Part shown: positions 25,438-34,637 of the stretch, in pieces
Numbering within the stretch: the first letter of the stretch is position 1
Layout: each line of letters starts with the position of its first letter
Source of the DNA: an uncultured Bacteroidales bacterium
GTDB lineage: Bacteria > Bacteroidota > Bacteroidia > Bacteroidales > UBA3663
Reading direction: 5' to 3'
Length of the DNA stretch: 64,000 nucleotides
Assembly: GCA_905235375.1 (NCBI GenBank)
Contig: CAJOLH010000026.1
Location: forward strand, 1 to 64,000
The notes under the pieces: model-generated
Seen by the model: only the letters and a program-made list of their open reading frames with translations
Databases searched by the model: none
What the model was told of the DNA's origin: nothing
Position numbers and translations under genes: made by a program

Positions 25438-27225
25438 ATGAAACTATATAGAATTTCCTTTGCACTATTGTTGGGTCTCGGCATGATGACTTCATGCGAT
25501 GACAAGCTGGATTTGGTCAATCCCAACCAGCAGACTACAGAAACCTGGGGCAACACTGCCGCCGATCTGGAGGAAGCCGTGATTGCTGCCTACAACCACA
25601 TCCGCATGGAGGGAACATACGCCCGTGTGGGGTATAATATCGACGTGTGCCGTGGTGACGAAGTCTGGAACTCCTCTCAGGTGTGGTATATGCCATTTGA
25701 TGACCTTAACGAACCTATCACTGACGAAATCGGACAGTGGTCGTGGCGTGACTGGTACTACACCATCACCGTCTGCAACTACGTCATCACAAAATGCGGC
25801 AGTGACAACAATGCTCTCAACGAGCAGTACAAGCGCATCAAGGGTCAGGTGCTCTTCCTCCGTGGCCTTGCCTATTTCAATCTGGCCAACTACTATCAGA
25901 ACCCTGCGCTGATTACCGACTTCGGTGCCTATTCGACACTTGAAGGTCTCTATGCAGCCAACGTGCAAGAAGGCGAAACAGATGGTTTCGCACAGTATGA
26001 CCGCGTGCTCGACCAGGTGGAGGCTGATTTCCAGGAGGCCATGACGCTCCTGCCAACCCGCGACCTTGGCGGTGAATGGTCCAAGGGACGTGCCACCAGT
26101 GGCGCAGCCGCCGGCTATTATGCCCGCACCCTTATGCAGCGTCATAAGTACAGCGAGGCGCTTGCCGTGCTCAAGGACATCATCGGCAAACGCTACGGCA
26201 GCTACAAGCTGATGGAGAACTACGGTGACAACTTCCGCGAGGGTCCTGCCTACGAGAACAACGAGGAGAGCCTCTTCGAGGTGCAGTTCCTCGACCACGA
26301 TTCGCAGGGCACCGACGACGAGTGGACTCCTGTCAACACCAGCGCCAATGCCACACAGGGCTCTGCCATCGAGAGTAACTTCGGTCCAGGCGACTTCGGC
26401 GGATGGGCTGACCTTTCGGCTGCTCCTTGGCTCTACAACCTCTTCAAGTCTGAGCGCACCACCAATGGTAACCTCGACCCACGTCTTTATTGGACTATCG
26501 GCACCTACGAGCCCGAATGGGATGGCTTCGAATATGGCAATGTCTGCTATACTGTGCCCATGTCGGCCGACGTATTCATCGTGACCAACAACAATTTCGG
26601 TGGTCTCCCGATTGCCAAGTGGACCAACCTCCGCACCGGCCTCTATGACAAGGTGGTTACCGGTCTGCACGATGGCATCAACCTCCGCATGATGCGTTAT
26701 TCAGATGTGCTGCTTCGTGCCGCCGAGTGCGAGAACGAAGTGAATGGTCCTACCCAGCAGGCTATCGATTGGATTAACGAGGTTCGCACCCGCGCTGGTC
26801 TCGTTGGCCTCAATTTGGCCGACTTCAATTCTAAGGACAAACTCTTTGAGCAGATTGCCAACGTGGAGCGTCCGAAGGAGTTCGGTTGCGAATATGGCCG
26901 TGGTCTTGACCTCATCCGCTGGGGCTTCTTCTACGATGCCGGCCGTATGGCTCAAATCAAGCAGCATGCCGCTGTCAACTTCTGGACCAAGTCTGACTAT
27001 GAATCTGGCACCTGCGCTTATACCCCCAAGGATCCCGTCAGCTACGATGGATGTTCGAAGAGTTCGTTTGACACGTTCGTCGATGGTCATGAGTACCTGC
27101 CCATCTATCAGGGTACGCTCAACGACAACCCGAACCTCGTGGGCAACTCTGCCAACAACAGCACTTCGAATGCTTCTTACTTCTCAAGCAAAGGTTGGAC
27201 TGTTCATCCGGTCGTTGACCTCTAA
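25438..27225 (+). CDS. SusD/RagB family outer-membrane glycan-binding lipoprotein
   Basis: 595 residues with lipobox MMTSC near residue 20. SusD features: NPNQQTTETWGNTAADLEEAV at the N-terminus (split here by family variation), the TPR-like segment GQVLFLRGLAYFNLANYYQ, and late RYSDVLLRAAECENEV and the ECGCEYGRG-like loop (EFGCEYGRGLDLIRWG). SusD proteins cap SusC and capture oligosaccharides. Next to GH43 and GH51, arabinan oligosaccharides are the likely ligand. Its SusC partner here is truncated, so function would need another SusC. Confidence 0.93.
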   Translation: MKLYRISFALLLGLGMMTSCDDKLDLVNPNQQTTETWGNTAADLEEAVIAAYNHIRMEGTYARVGYNIDVCRGDEVWNSSQVWYMPFDDLNEPITDEIGQWSWRDWYYTITVCNYVITKCGSDNNALNEQYKRIKGQVLFLRGLAYFNLANYYQNPALITDFGAYSTLEGLYAANVQEGETDGFAQYDRVLDQVEADFQEAMTLLPTRDLGGEWSKGRATSGAAAGYYARTLMQRHKYSEALAVLKDIIGKRYGSYKLMENYGDNFREGPAYENNEESLFEVQFLDHDSQGTDDEWTPVNTSANATQGSAIESNFGPGDFGGWADLSAAPWLYNLFKSERTTNGNLDPRLYWTIGTYEPEWDGFEYGNVCYTVPMSADVFIVTNNNFGGLPIAKWTNLRTGLYDKVVTGLHDGINLRMMRYSDVLLRAAECENEVNGPTQQAIDWINEVRTRAGLVGLNLADFNSKDKLFEQIANVERPKEFGCEYGRGLDLIRWGFFYDAGRMAQIKQHAAVNFWTKSDYESGTCAYTPKDPVSYDGCSKSSFDTFVDGHEYLPIYQGTLNDNPNLVGNSANNSTSNASYFSSKGWTVHPVVDL

Positions 27226-27265
27226 ACAAATAAGAATTAATTGACACTTATTTATTTAAAAGAAC

Positions 27266-29182
27266 ATGAGACATCTTAATAAATTAGCATCCCTTTTCGG
27301 CGTAGCAGCTCTCGGTCTGGCTCTGACGGGTTGTGAGGGCGGTGACCTTTATAACATCGATGCTCCCGACTGGATTGCCGAAAGAGCTGACTCGATTGCC
27401 AACTCTAAGTCCAACGAGCCGCAGGAAGAGCTCGAGGGCATGGAGGAGGATGTATATACCATTGGCGCTACTGATTATTCCACAGGCTGGTGGGCCGCTT
27501 TCTCGAAGTATTATCAGATTCCCGATGGCGAGACATTCAACGCTGTGTTCAACCTGAACATCAACCCCAATGCCTCCAACACCTACAAGAACTTTGCCCT
27601 CATCCTCTGCAACGACGAGGATCGTGGCGCCGGCAACTACAGGGAATATGGTGCCATCCGTTATGACAACCAGCCCAGTGGTAACTCAGAGTGGGGCGAC
27701 TACATCGACCGCGATTGTGTAGAGAGTACACTCACTTTTGGCAGCGATACTGATGCCGGTGTGGAGAAACTTGGTGGACGTGTCACTCTGACTATCGACC
27801 GCTCGGATCCAAGCACATTCGTCGTGAAGATGACCAATGGTACTGTCACCAAGACCTACAAGGCCAAGTCGGCTCTTCCGAACCTGAATGCCGACGAGTC
27901 GAACAACAAGATCCGTGCATTCCTCGTTCCCGAGGGCTCCTACATCAACTGGTTGCAGTCGAACATCGAGCCTATCGGTGGCTACACTTCTGCTGAGGAC
28001 AAGCAGCCGATTGCATTGACACTGAGTGGCCTGCCACGCAAGGTGCTCCAGGGCACTGAATTCGAGAGTCTGTTGGGCAACCTTACCGCTACTGTCGATT
28101 TCGAGCAGCAGGTTTCGAAGACTGTCACTGCCGAGGATCTCACGATCGAGGTTATTCCCGAGCTCTCTTCGTTGGGCATCAAGACACTCGTGGCTGCTTA
28201 TAGCAAGACCTTCAAGGGCGAGAATGCTGCACAGCCAGTCATCGGCTATGCACAGTTTGAGGTGGTCGATAAGCTCTATACCAGCGTGGGCGCTACCGAC
28301 AATTCGACGCCATTCTGGGGCGCTCACAGTGAGAACTTCAAGGTGGCTCCATACGAGACCTTCGTTTCGACGTTCACCAACTATACCAGCGGCGTTTCCA
28401 ACTGGAACAACTTCGTCGTTGTCCTTTGTGCAGCCGATGCTTCGGAATATGCTGTCGTTCGTGCCGACAACTATGGTTGGGGCAATGGTTATGGCGGCTG
28501 CGTGACCAGCGGCGGTCAGGCCGATTGGGGCGCATGGCTCGCTGCTATGGACGGCGCCAAGGTAACCACCTTTGTCACCAACAATGGCGATGGCACTGCT
28601 GACGTGAGGTGCATCATGGTGGGTAACGATGGCAATACCTACTACCAGGATTACATCGGCATCAACACCATCAACCCCGATGACCTCTATTTCAACTTCA
28701 CCGTTGACGGCAGTCACATCGAGTTCGACAATGTGATTGGCGAAGAAGACAATTCATCTCCATTCTGGGGCGCTCACTCGGAGTATGTCAACGTGCCTGC
28801 CGGACGTACCTACACCACGCGCTTCAAAAACTTCACCAATGGCGTATCCAACTGGAACAACTTCTGCGTAGTCCTCACCCGTCTGGATGCTTCCGAATAT
28901 GCAGTAGTACGTGCCGACAACTTTGGTTGGGGCAACAGCTACGGCGCCTGCATCACGAGCGGCGGACAGGTCGATTGGGGTGCTTGGCTTGCAGCCATGG
29001 ATGAGGCTATGGTAACCGTTTCGGTAACCAACGTGGGCGACGGTACTGCCGACGTGAGGTGCATCATGGTGGGTAACGATGGCAATACCTACTACCAGGA
29101 TTACATCGGTATCAGCCCCATCGACGTGGAGGACTTCTACTTCCACTTCACCATCGATGGAAGCCATCTGATATTCGAGTAA
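27266..29182 (+). CDS. Surface lipoprotein with three tandem Trp-rich modules (SusE/F position)
   Basis: 638 residues with lipobox LTGC near residue 23. Three related modules are at about 68-235 (DYSTGWWAAF), 340-490 (NSTPFWGAHSENF) and 495-638 (NSSPFWGAHSEYV). They are joined by an Ig-like stretch (about 240-335; KQPIALTLSGLPRKVL). Modules 2 and 3 share VSNWNNF, ASEYAVVRADN(Y/F)GWGN, GACITSGG/GGCVTSGG and a 61-bp identical DNA stretch. The same module ends the GH43 enzyme. The position after susD and the conserved Trp residues suggest a glycan-binding protein; the module is not one I can name. A terminator follows. Confidence 0.8.
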   Translation: MRHLNKLASLFGVAALGLALTGCEGGDLYNIDAPDWIAERADSIANSKSNEPQEELEGMEEDVYTIGATDYSTGWWAAFSKYYQIPDGETFNAVFNLNINPNASNTYKNFALILCNDEDRGAGNYREYGAIRYDNQPSGNSEWGDYIDRDCVESTLTFGSDTDAGVEKLGGRVTLTIDRSDPSTFVVKMTNGTVTKTYKAKSALPNLNADESNNKIRAFLVPEGSYINWLQSNIEPIGGYTSAEDKQPIALTLSGLPRKVLQGTEFESLLGNLTATVDFEQQVSKTVTAEDLTIEVIPELSSLGIKTLVAAYSKTFKGENAAQPVIGYAQFEVVDKLYTSVGATDNSTPFWGAHSENFKVAPYETFVSTFTNYTSGVSNWNNFVVVLCAADASEYAVVRADNYGWGNGYGGCVTSGGQADWGAWLAAMDGAKVTTFVTNNGDGTADVRCIMVGNDGNTYYQDYIGINTINPDDLYFNFTVDGSHIEFDNVIGEEDNSSPFWGAHSEYVNVPAGRTYTTRFKNFTNGVSNWNNFCVVLTRLDASEYAVVRADNFGWGNSYGACITSGGQVDWGAWLAAMDEAMVTVSVTNVGDGTADVRCIMVGNDGNTYYQDYIGISPIDVEDFYFHFTIDGSHLIFE

Positions 29183-29230
29183 ATCGTTGAGCCTCTTCGC
29201 CATTCGTGGCAAGAGAAGGAATATAAATTG

Positions 29231-29273
29231 GAAGACCGAAGTGACAAACGGAACACTTCGGCCTTCTTTTTTT
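29231..29273 (+). terminator. Terminator after the susCD-lipoprotein operon
   Basis: GAAGACCGAAGTG (29231-29243) pairs with CACTTCGGCCTTC (29254-29266), followed by T8. Confidence 0.88.
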
Positions 29274-29326
29274 CTGCACAATTGTTAATTGTCAATTTTT
29301 AATTATAATTTTCTATTTAAATTTCG

Positions 29327-29334
29327 TAACTTTG
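29327..29334 (+). promoter_or_regulatory. -7 element of rpsA
   Basis: TAACTTTG lies 45 bp before the rpsA start. The short leader contains a small hairpin (TGCCC/GGGCA, about 29345-29360). Confidence 0.55.
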
Positions 29335-29379
29335 CGCCGCTTTTGCCCACTAAAGGGCAGGCTTAACGAAATTTTTTAT

Positions 29380-31170
29380 ATGTCTAACAATTTAAAGAAC
29401 ACCGCTATCGAAGACTTCGATTGGGAAGCTTACGAGAACGGCGAGACCCTTACCTCGGCAAGTAAGGAAGAGCAGGCCGCTGAGTACGACAAGACCCTCA
29501 GCAGCATCAATGCTAACGAAGTGGTCAAAGGTACTGTAACCGCCATCAACAAGCGTGAGGTTATCGTAAACGTTGGCTACAAGAGCGAGGGCGTAATCCC
29601 AGCATCAGAGTTCCGCTACAATCCCGACCTGAAGGAAGGTGATGAGGTGGAGGTTTACATCGATTCTCCCGAGAATCGTGCAGGTCAGCTCGTGCTCTCA
29701 CACAAGAAGGCTCGCGCCACTACTTCTTGGGCCCGTGTCAACGAGGCTCTCGAAAACCAGGAGATTGTCACTGGTTTCGTGAAGTGTCGCACCAAGGGTG
29801 GTATGATTGTTGATGTCTTTGGCATCGAGGCATTCCTCCCAGGTTCACAGATTGACGTCAAGCCAATCCGTGACTATGACGTTTTCGTCAACAAGACAAT
29901 GGAATTCAAGGTTGTGAAGATCAACCAGGAGTACCGCAATGTCGTTGTCAGCCACAAGGTGCTCATCGAGGCCGAGAACGAGGAGAAGCGCAAGAAGCTC
30001 ATCTCGCAGCTCCAGAAGGGCCAGATCATCGAGGGTACTGTCAAGAACATCACCTCTTATGGTGTATTCGTTGACCTCGGCGGCGTGGACGGTCTCATCC
30101 ACATCACAGACCTCAGCTGGGGCCGCGTAAGCGATCCGAAGGAGGTTGTGCAGATCGACCAGAAGATCAATGTCGTTATTCTCGACTTCGACGAGGAGAA
30201 GAAGCGCATCGCCCTGGGTCTGAAGCAGCTCTCTGCTCATCCATGGGATGCCCTTGATGCTGACCTCAAGGTCGGTGACAAGGTGAAGGGCAAGGTTGTC
30301 GTCATGACCGACTATGGTGCATTCGTTGAGATTGCTCCAGGCGTTGAGGGTCTGATCCACGTTTCTGAGATGAGCTGGAGCCAGCACGTACGTTCGGCCA
30401 ACGACCTGCTTAAGGTCGGTGACGAAGTGGAGGCTGTTATCCTTACGCTCAGCCGTGAGGAGCGCAAGATGTCGCTCGGTCTGAAGCAGCTGAAGGAGGA
30501 TCCATGGTCAAGCATCGAGCTGAGGTATCCTATCGGCTCCGATCATGATGCCAAGGTTCGCAACTTCACCAACTTCGGTGTATTTGTTGAGCTTGAGGAT
30601 GGCGTTGAGGGTCTGATCCACATCAGCGACCTCTCTTGGACCAAGAAGGTTAAGCATCCTTCTGAGTTCACCCAGATTGGCGCTCCTATCTCAGTGCGCG
30701 TGCTTGAGATTGACAAGGAGAACCGTCGTCTCAGCCTTGGTCACAAGCAGCTCGAGGAGAATCCTTGGAATGCTATCGAGGAGAAATATACCGTTGGTTC
30801 GATCCACAATGGCACTATTGCCGAGCTTATCGACAAGGGCGCAGTCATCAGCCTTGAAGAGGGCGTTGAGGGCTTCGCTACTCCCAAGCACCTCCAGAAG
30901 AAGGATGGCTCACAGCCTAAGTTGGGCGAGGCTCTCGACTTCAAGGTGATCGAGTTCAAGAAGGACAACCGTCGTATCATCCTCTCTCACTCTCGTATCT
31001 TCGAGGATGAGCAGAAGGCTGAGCAGCGCAAGGCCAACGCCGAGAAGCGTGCTGCTGCCAAGGCTGCTGCTGCCGAGAAGGCTGCTACTCCGATGCCAGC
31101 CATCGAGAAGACTACCCTCGGTGACATCGACGCTCTTGCAGCACTTCGCGACAAGCTCGCCGGCAAGTAA
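29380..31170 (+). CDS. rpsA: 30S ribosomal protein S1
   Basis: 596 residues from ATG 29380 (MSNNLKNTAIEDFDWEAY); the longer frame to 29332 runs into the promoter. Six S1/OB repeats are visible, several with the GVFVDLGGVDGLIHITDLSW-type core (repeats 3-5 are the most alike). A basic Ala/Lys-rich tail follows. It binds mRNA at the 30S subunit and helps start translation, which matters in Bacteroidetes because Shine-Dalgarno sequences are rare. Confidence 0.96.
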   Translation: MSNNLKNTAIEDFDWEAYENGETLTSASKEEQAAEYDKTLSSINANEVVKGTVTAINKREVIVNVGYKSEGVIPASEFRYNPDLKEGDEVEVYIDSPENRAGQLVLSHKKARATTSWARVNEALENQEIVTGFVKCRTKGGMIVDVFGIEAFLPGSQIDVKPIRDYDVFVNKTMEFKVVKINQEYRNVVVSHKVLIEAENEEKRKKLISQLQKGQIIEGTVKNITSYGVFVDLGGVDGLIHITDLSWGRVSDPKEVVQIDQKINVVILDFDEEKKRIALGLKQLSAHPWDALDADLKVGDKVKGKVVVMTDYGAFVEIAPGVEGLIHVSEMSWSQHVRSANDLLKVGDEVEAVILTLSREERKMSLGLKQLKEDPWSSIELRYPIGSDHDAKVRNFTNFGVFVELEDGVEGLIHISDLSWTKKVKHPSEFTQIGAPISVRVLEIDKENRRLSLGHKQLEENPWNAIEEKYTVGSIHNGTIAELIDKGAVISLEEGVEGFATPKHLQKKDGSQPKLGEALDFKVIEFKKDNRRIILSHSRIFEDEQKAEQRKANAEKRAAAKAAAAEKAATPMPAIEKTTLGDIDALAALRDKLAGK

Positions 31171-31226
31171 TTGCCTCTGTCATTCCCCCAGTTTTGGGGG
31201 ATGACTTTATGCTTAAGACAAAATTT

Positions 31227-31260
31227 CAGGCGCTATCCCGATTAGGGTAGCGCCTGTTTT
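31227..31260 (+). terminator. Terminator after rpsA
   Basis: CAGGCGCTATCCC pairs with GGGTAGCGCCTG (one bulge), then TTTT. A second hairpin (CATTCCCCC/GGGGGATG, 31181-31203) lies between it and the stop codon. Confidence 0.8.
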
Positions 31261-31355
31261 GGCTTTCATCCTGAATTAACGAATTGTCGAATTGTGGACA
31301 TTCGTCGAGCGAAGGCAAGATATGTCTCTAAATCGATAATTCGTGATGAAGAGAG

Positions 31356-32705
31356 TTAAACTATTTCTCCGAGCAGGGTGGCTGAGGAAGCATCGGTGAC
31401 GCGTACCATCACCAGGTCGCCAGGCTTGGCATTCCCTTTGGGGAAGACAATCATCTTGTTCTGCTGCGAGCGGCCGCACATCTGCTCACGGCTGCGTTTC
31501 GAGAAACCTTCGACGAGCACTTCGAAGGTCTTGCCGATGTCGCGTCTGTTGCTTTCGAGGCTGAGTTCGTTCTGCAGGGCGATGATCTCGTTGAGACGGC
31601 GTATCTTTTCCTCCTCGGGGACGTCGTCGGCATAATGTCGTGCTGCGAATGTGCCAGGACGTTCGCTGTACTTGAACATGAATGCCGAGTCGTAGCCCAC
31701 TTCGCGCATCAGGCTGAGTGTCTCGGCATGGTCGTCGAGCGTCTCGCCGCAGAAGCCGCAGAACACGTCGGTCGAGAGTCCGCAGTCGGGGATGATGCGT
31801 CGGACGGCTGCAATGCGGTCGAGGTACCACTGGCGGTCGTACTTGCGATTCATCTTTTTGAGCACAGCCGAAGAGCCTGACTGGACGGGCAGGTGAAGGT
31901 GGTGACAGATGTTCTTGTGGGCAGCCATTGCCTCCAGGATCTTGTCGCTCATGTCCTCGGGGTTGCTGGTCGAAAAGCGGATGCGCATCCCGGGTGCAGC
32001 ATCGGCAACGATGCCAAGAAGGTCGGCGAAGTCGATTCCCTCCTGTTTCTCAGCATCGCAGTATCGGTAGCTGTTGACATTCTGTCCCAACAGGGTCACT
32101 TCCTTGAATCCCTTTCGCTCAAGGTCGTGAAGCTCGTTGAGGATCGAACCGACTTCGCGCGAACGCTCACGACCACGGGTATAGGGTACGATGCAGTAGG
32201 AGCAGAAGTTGTTGCATCCGCGCATGATCGAGATGAATCCGCTGATGCGGCTGTTGCCCACGCGGCTCGGAATGATGTCCTTGTAGGTCTCGGTGGTCGA
32301 AAGTTGCACATTGACGGCCTTCTCGCCAGCTTCTGCAGCTGCCACGAGATTGGGAAGGTCAAGGTAGGAGTCAGGTCCTGCTACGAGGTCGGCTCCATGC
32401 TCGAAGAGTCCGTCGCGTACACGCTCGGCCATGCATCCCAGCACGCCTACGATGAGCGGGTTGCGCTTGCCGCTGTCCTTCGGACTTTTGACCCGCTTGT
32501 TCTTCACGCTTTGGAAGAATTGCAATCGTCCGTATATCTTCTGTTCGGCATTGTCGCGCACCGAGCAGGTGTTCATAAAGACGGCATCAGCTTCGTCAAT
32601 GTCACCGCACAACTCATAGCCGATGGTCTGCATGACGCTGGCTACAACCTCACTGTCAGCTACATTCATTTGGCATCCGTAGGTCTCTATATATAGTTTC
32701 TTCAT
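31356..32705 (-). CDS. miaB: tRNA-2-methylthio-N6-dimethylallyladenosine synthase
   Basis: 449 residues. The N-terminal UPF0004 domain has cluster cysteines in YIETYGCQMN, NTCSVRDNA and LGCMAERV. The radical SAM domain has MRGCNNFCSYCIVPYTRGRERSR (CxxxCxxC), and a C-terminal TRAM domain ends the protein. MiaB adds the methylthio group to i6A37 in tRNAs reading UNN codons. The gene stands alone on the minus strand. Confidence 0.96.
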   Translation of the reverse strand: MKKLYIETYGCQMNVADSEVVASVMQTIGYELCGDIDEADAVFMNTCSVRDNAEQKIYGRLQFFQSVKNKRVKSPKDSGKRNPLIVGVLGCMAERVRDGLFEHGADLVAGPDSYLDLPNLVAAAEAGEKAVNVQLSTTETYKDIIPSRVGNSRISGFISIMRGCNNFCSYCIVPYTRGRERSREVGSILNELHDLERKGFKEVTLLGQNVNSYRYCDAEKQEGIDFADLLGIVADAAPGMRIRFSTSNPEDMSDKILEAMAAHKNICHHLHLPVQSGSSAVLKKMNRKYDRQWYLDRIAAVRRIIPDCGLSTDVFCGFCGETLDDHAETLSLMREVGYDSAFMFKYSERPGTFAARHYADDVPEEEKIRRLNEIIALQNELSLESNRRDIGKTFEVLVEGFSKRSREQMCGRSQQNKMIVFPKGNAKPGDLVMVRVTDASSATLLGEIV

Positions 32706-32754
32706 GCCTTATTTGTTAAATTATGTTTATAAATGACACTTTGTTGTCAAAAAA

Positions 32755-32786
32755 TTTGGCAAATGGATGAAAAGATTATATCTTTG
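32755..32786 (+). promoter_or_regulatory. Promoter of candidate small RNA 1
   Basis: TTTG (32755-32758), exactly 20 nt, TATCTTTG (32779-32786). It points away from miaB into the gap and is followed by a terminator, not a gene. Confidence 0.65.
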
Positions 32787-32791
32787 CAGCG

Positions 32792-32860
32792 AAAATTTAT
32801 CATAGTTAAGGTTTAGGTTAATACAACAAGCGAGCCTGTGAAGGTAAGCTTGTTTTTTTA
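32792..32860 (+). ncRNA. Candidate small RNA 1 (about 68 nt)
   Basis: Bounded by the promoter above and a terminator hairpin (AACAAGC 32825-32831, GCTTGTT 32848-32854, then a T run). It contains AAGGTTTAGGTTAATA, similar to AAGGTTT...GTTAATA in the second candidate at 55357. No plausible small reading frame is seen. The next gene has its own promoter at 32931. The family is not recognised. Confidence 0.55.
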
Positions 32861-32930
32861 TGTCATTCGCTTTACAGGTTGACCAAAAAAGGACAAAAAA
32901 GGAGGGATATGTTGAATTTCCCCCAAAATA

Positions 32931-32962
32931 TTTGTCTTTTTCAGCAAAATTCTGTAAATTTG
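32931..32962 (+). promoter_or_regulatory. Promoter of the CoA-transferase gene
   Basis: TTTG (32931-32934), 20 nt, TAAATTTG (32955-32962), about 46 bp before ATG 33009. Confidence 0.65.
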
Positions 32963-33008
32963 CGCCGCAAATATAGCCATTATTTTTCAAAATCGCAAGA
33001 AAATTGTT

Positions 33009-34499
33009 ATGAATTATACGAAAATGACCCCCGAAGAGGCTGCTGCGCTCATCCAAGATGGCGATACACTCAGCTTTAGCGGCTTCTCTTCGACAGGTAC
33101 ACCTCGAGTTGTTACCGAAGCGTTGGCCAAGAGAGCCGAAGCCGAACATGCCGCTGGCCGTCCTTTCAAGGTTAGTCTTTTTACGGGAGCTATTACGAGC
33201 GAAAAGCTTGATGATGCCTTGGCCAATGCCCATGCCGTTGATCGTCGAATGCCATTCAATGGTTCACCTGTGATGCGCAAAGCTATTAATAGTGGAGAGG
33301 TAGATTATCTCGATATGCACCTCTCGTTGGTTGGACAATATGTGCGCTATGGATTCCTTGGCAAGGTCGATTGGTGCATCATCGAGGCTGTCGAGGTGTC
33401 TGACTTGGGCGAGATAACACTTGCAGGTTGCATTGGTTGTGTGGATACATACGCCCGTGCAGCCGACAAGATTATCATTGAACTTAATTCGGCATACGAC
33501 CATAGTATTCGAGGAATGCATGATATTTACACGGTGGCAGATCCTCCTTGCCGAGATGTTATCCCCATCTATAAGCCCTCCGATCGCATTGGTAGTCCTG
33601 TCCTGAAGGTAGATCCTAAGAAGATTGCTGCCATTGTGCCTTGTCATTATCACCACAATGTGCCGCCATTCACGCCTCTTGACGAGATGACTACTAAGCT
33701 CGGTAGAAATGTCGTCGACTTCCTGTCGAAGGAGATTCGTGAGGGTCATCTCCATTCCAGCCGCCTGCCCATCCAATCGGGTGTGGGCAACGTGTCGAAT
33801 GCTGTGCTTGAGGCATTGAAGGATGCCCCCGATATTCCTCCTTTCACACTCTATACCGAGGTGCTGCAGGACAAGGGCCTCGAACTGATTGACTTGGGCC
33901 GCTGCACATTTGCATCGACAGGTTCGCTTTACCTGAGTGATGCATATTATGATAAGGTGAGAAATAACGTCGACTTCTATAAGGAACACATTATCCTGCG
34001 CCCCTATGAGTTGTCGAACAATCCAGAGGTTGTGCGCCGACTTGGTGTCATCGCCATCAATACTGCACTGGAAGTGGATATCTATGGAAATGTCAATTCT
34101 ACACATGTCATTGGTACCAAGATGATGAATGGTATCGGTGGATCGGCCGACTTTGCACGCAATGCCTACTTGTCCATCTTCATCTGTCCCTCCATCGCAA
34201 AGAAAGGCGCCATCTCGGCCATTGTGCCATACGTAACCCATATTGATAGTTCCGAACATTCGGTGATGGTGGTTATTACCGATCAGGGTGTTGCCGACCT
34301 GCGTGGCAAGTCACCGCGTCAGCGTGCGGAGGCCATCATCGAAAACTGTGCACATCCAAGCTATCGCCCCTTGCTGCGCAAGTATCTTGAATTGGCACTC
34401 AAGGAAGGCGGGCACACTCCCATGTCGCTCGAACATTGTTTCGACTTCCACAAGGAGTTTATGAAGTCCGGCGATATGCACAACACCACTTTTGATTGA
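33009..34499 (+). CDS. Acetyl-CoA hydrolase/transferase family, probable succinyl-CoA:acetate CoA-transferase
   Basis: 496 residues, the usual length for the family. The class I CoA-transferase fold is indicated by GDTLSFSGFSSTGTPRVV at the N-terminus, the active-site Glu region LYTEVLQDKGLELIDLG, GIGGSADFARNAYLS and the late VVITDQGVADLRGKSPRQRA. In Bacteroidetes such enzymes exchange CoA between succinate (or propionate) and acetate in fermentation. The substrate cannot be fixed from sequence; linkage in the same window to OadGAB fits a succinate/propionate pathway. Confidence 0.88.
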   Translation: MNYTKMTPEEAAALIQDGDTLSFSGFSSTGTPRVVTEALAKRAEAEHAAGRPFKVSLFTGAITSEKLDDALANAHAVDRRMPFNGSPVMRKAINSGEVDYLDMHLSLVGQYVRYGFLGKVDWCIIEAVEVSDLGEITLAGCIGCVDTYARAADKIIIELNSAYDHSIRGMHDIYTVADPPCRDVIPIYKPSDRIGSPVLKVDPKKIAAIVPCHYHHNVPPFTPLDEMTTKLGRNVVDFLSKEIREGHLHSSRLPIQSGVGNVSNAVLEALKDAPDIPPFTLYTEVLQDKGLELIDLGRCTFASTGSLYLSDAYYDKVRNNVDFYKEHIILRPYELSNNPEVVRRLGVIAINTALEVDIYGNVNSTHVIGTKMMNGIGGSADFARNAYLSIFICPSIAKKGAISAIVPYVTHIDSSEHSVMVVITDQGVADLRGKSPRQRAEAIIENCAHPSYRPLLRKYLELALKEGGHTPMSLEHCFDFHKEFMKSGDMHNTTFD

Positions 34500-34521
34500 C
34501 CATCAATCGAAAGGATCCTGT

Positions 34522-34591
34522 TTTGAAAGGTCAAGAAAGGTTCGAAAGGCCGTTTGGTCATCAACCCCCTCAAACTCTTCGACCTTTCAAA
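34522..34591. repeat. Inverted degenerate repeat in the aspS leader
   Basis: TTTGAAAGGTC (34522-34532) and GACCTTTCAAA (34581-34591) are perfect 11-bp inverted arms. The arms are embedded in GAAAGG-type repeats on the left and CTCAAAC/TTCAAACCC-type repeats on the right (to about 34611). Confidence 0.75.
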
Positions 34592-34637
34592 CTCCTCAAA
34601 CTTCAAACCCTTTTGAATTCCTTACCATCCAATAACT

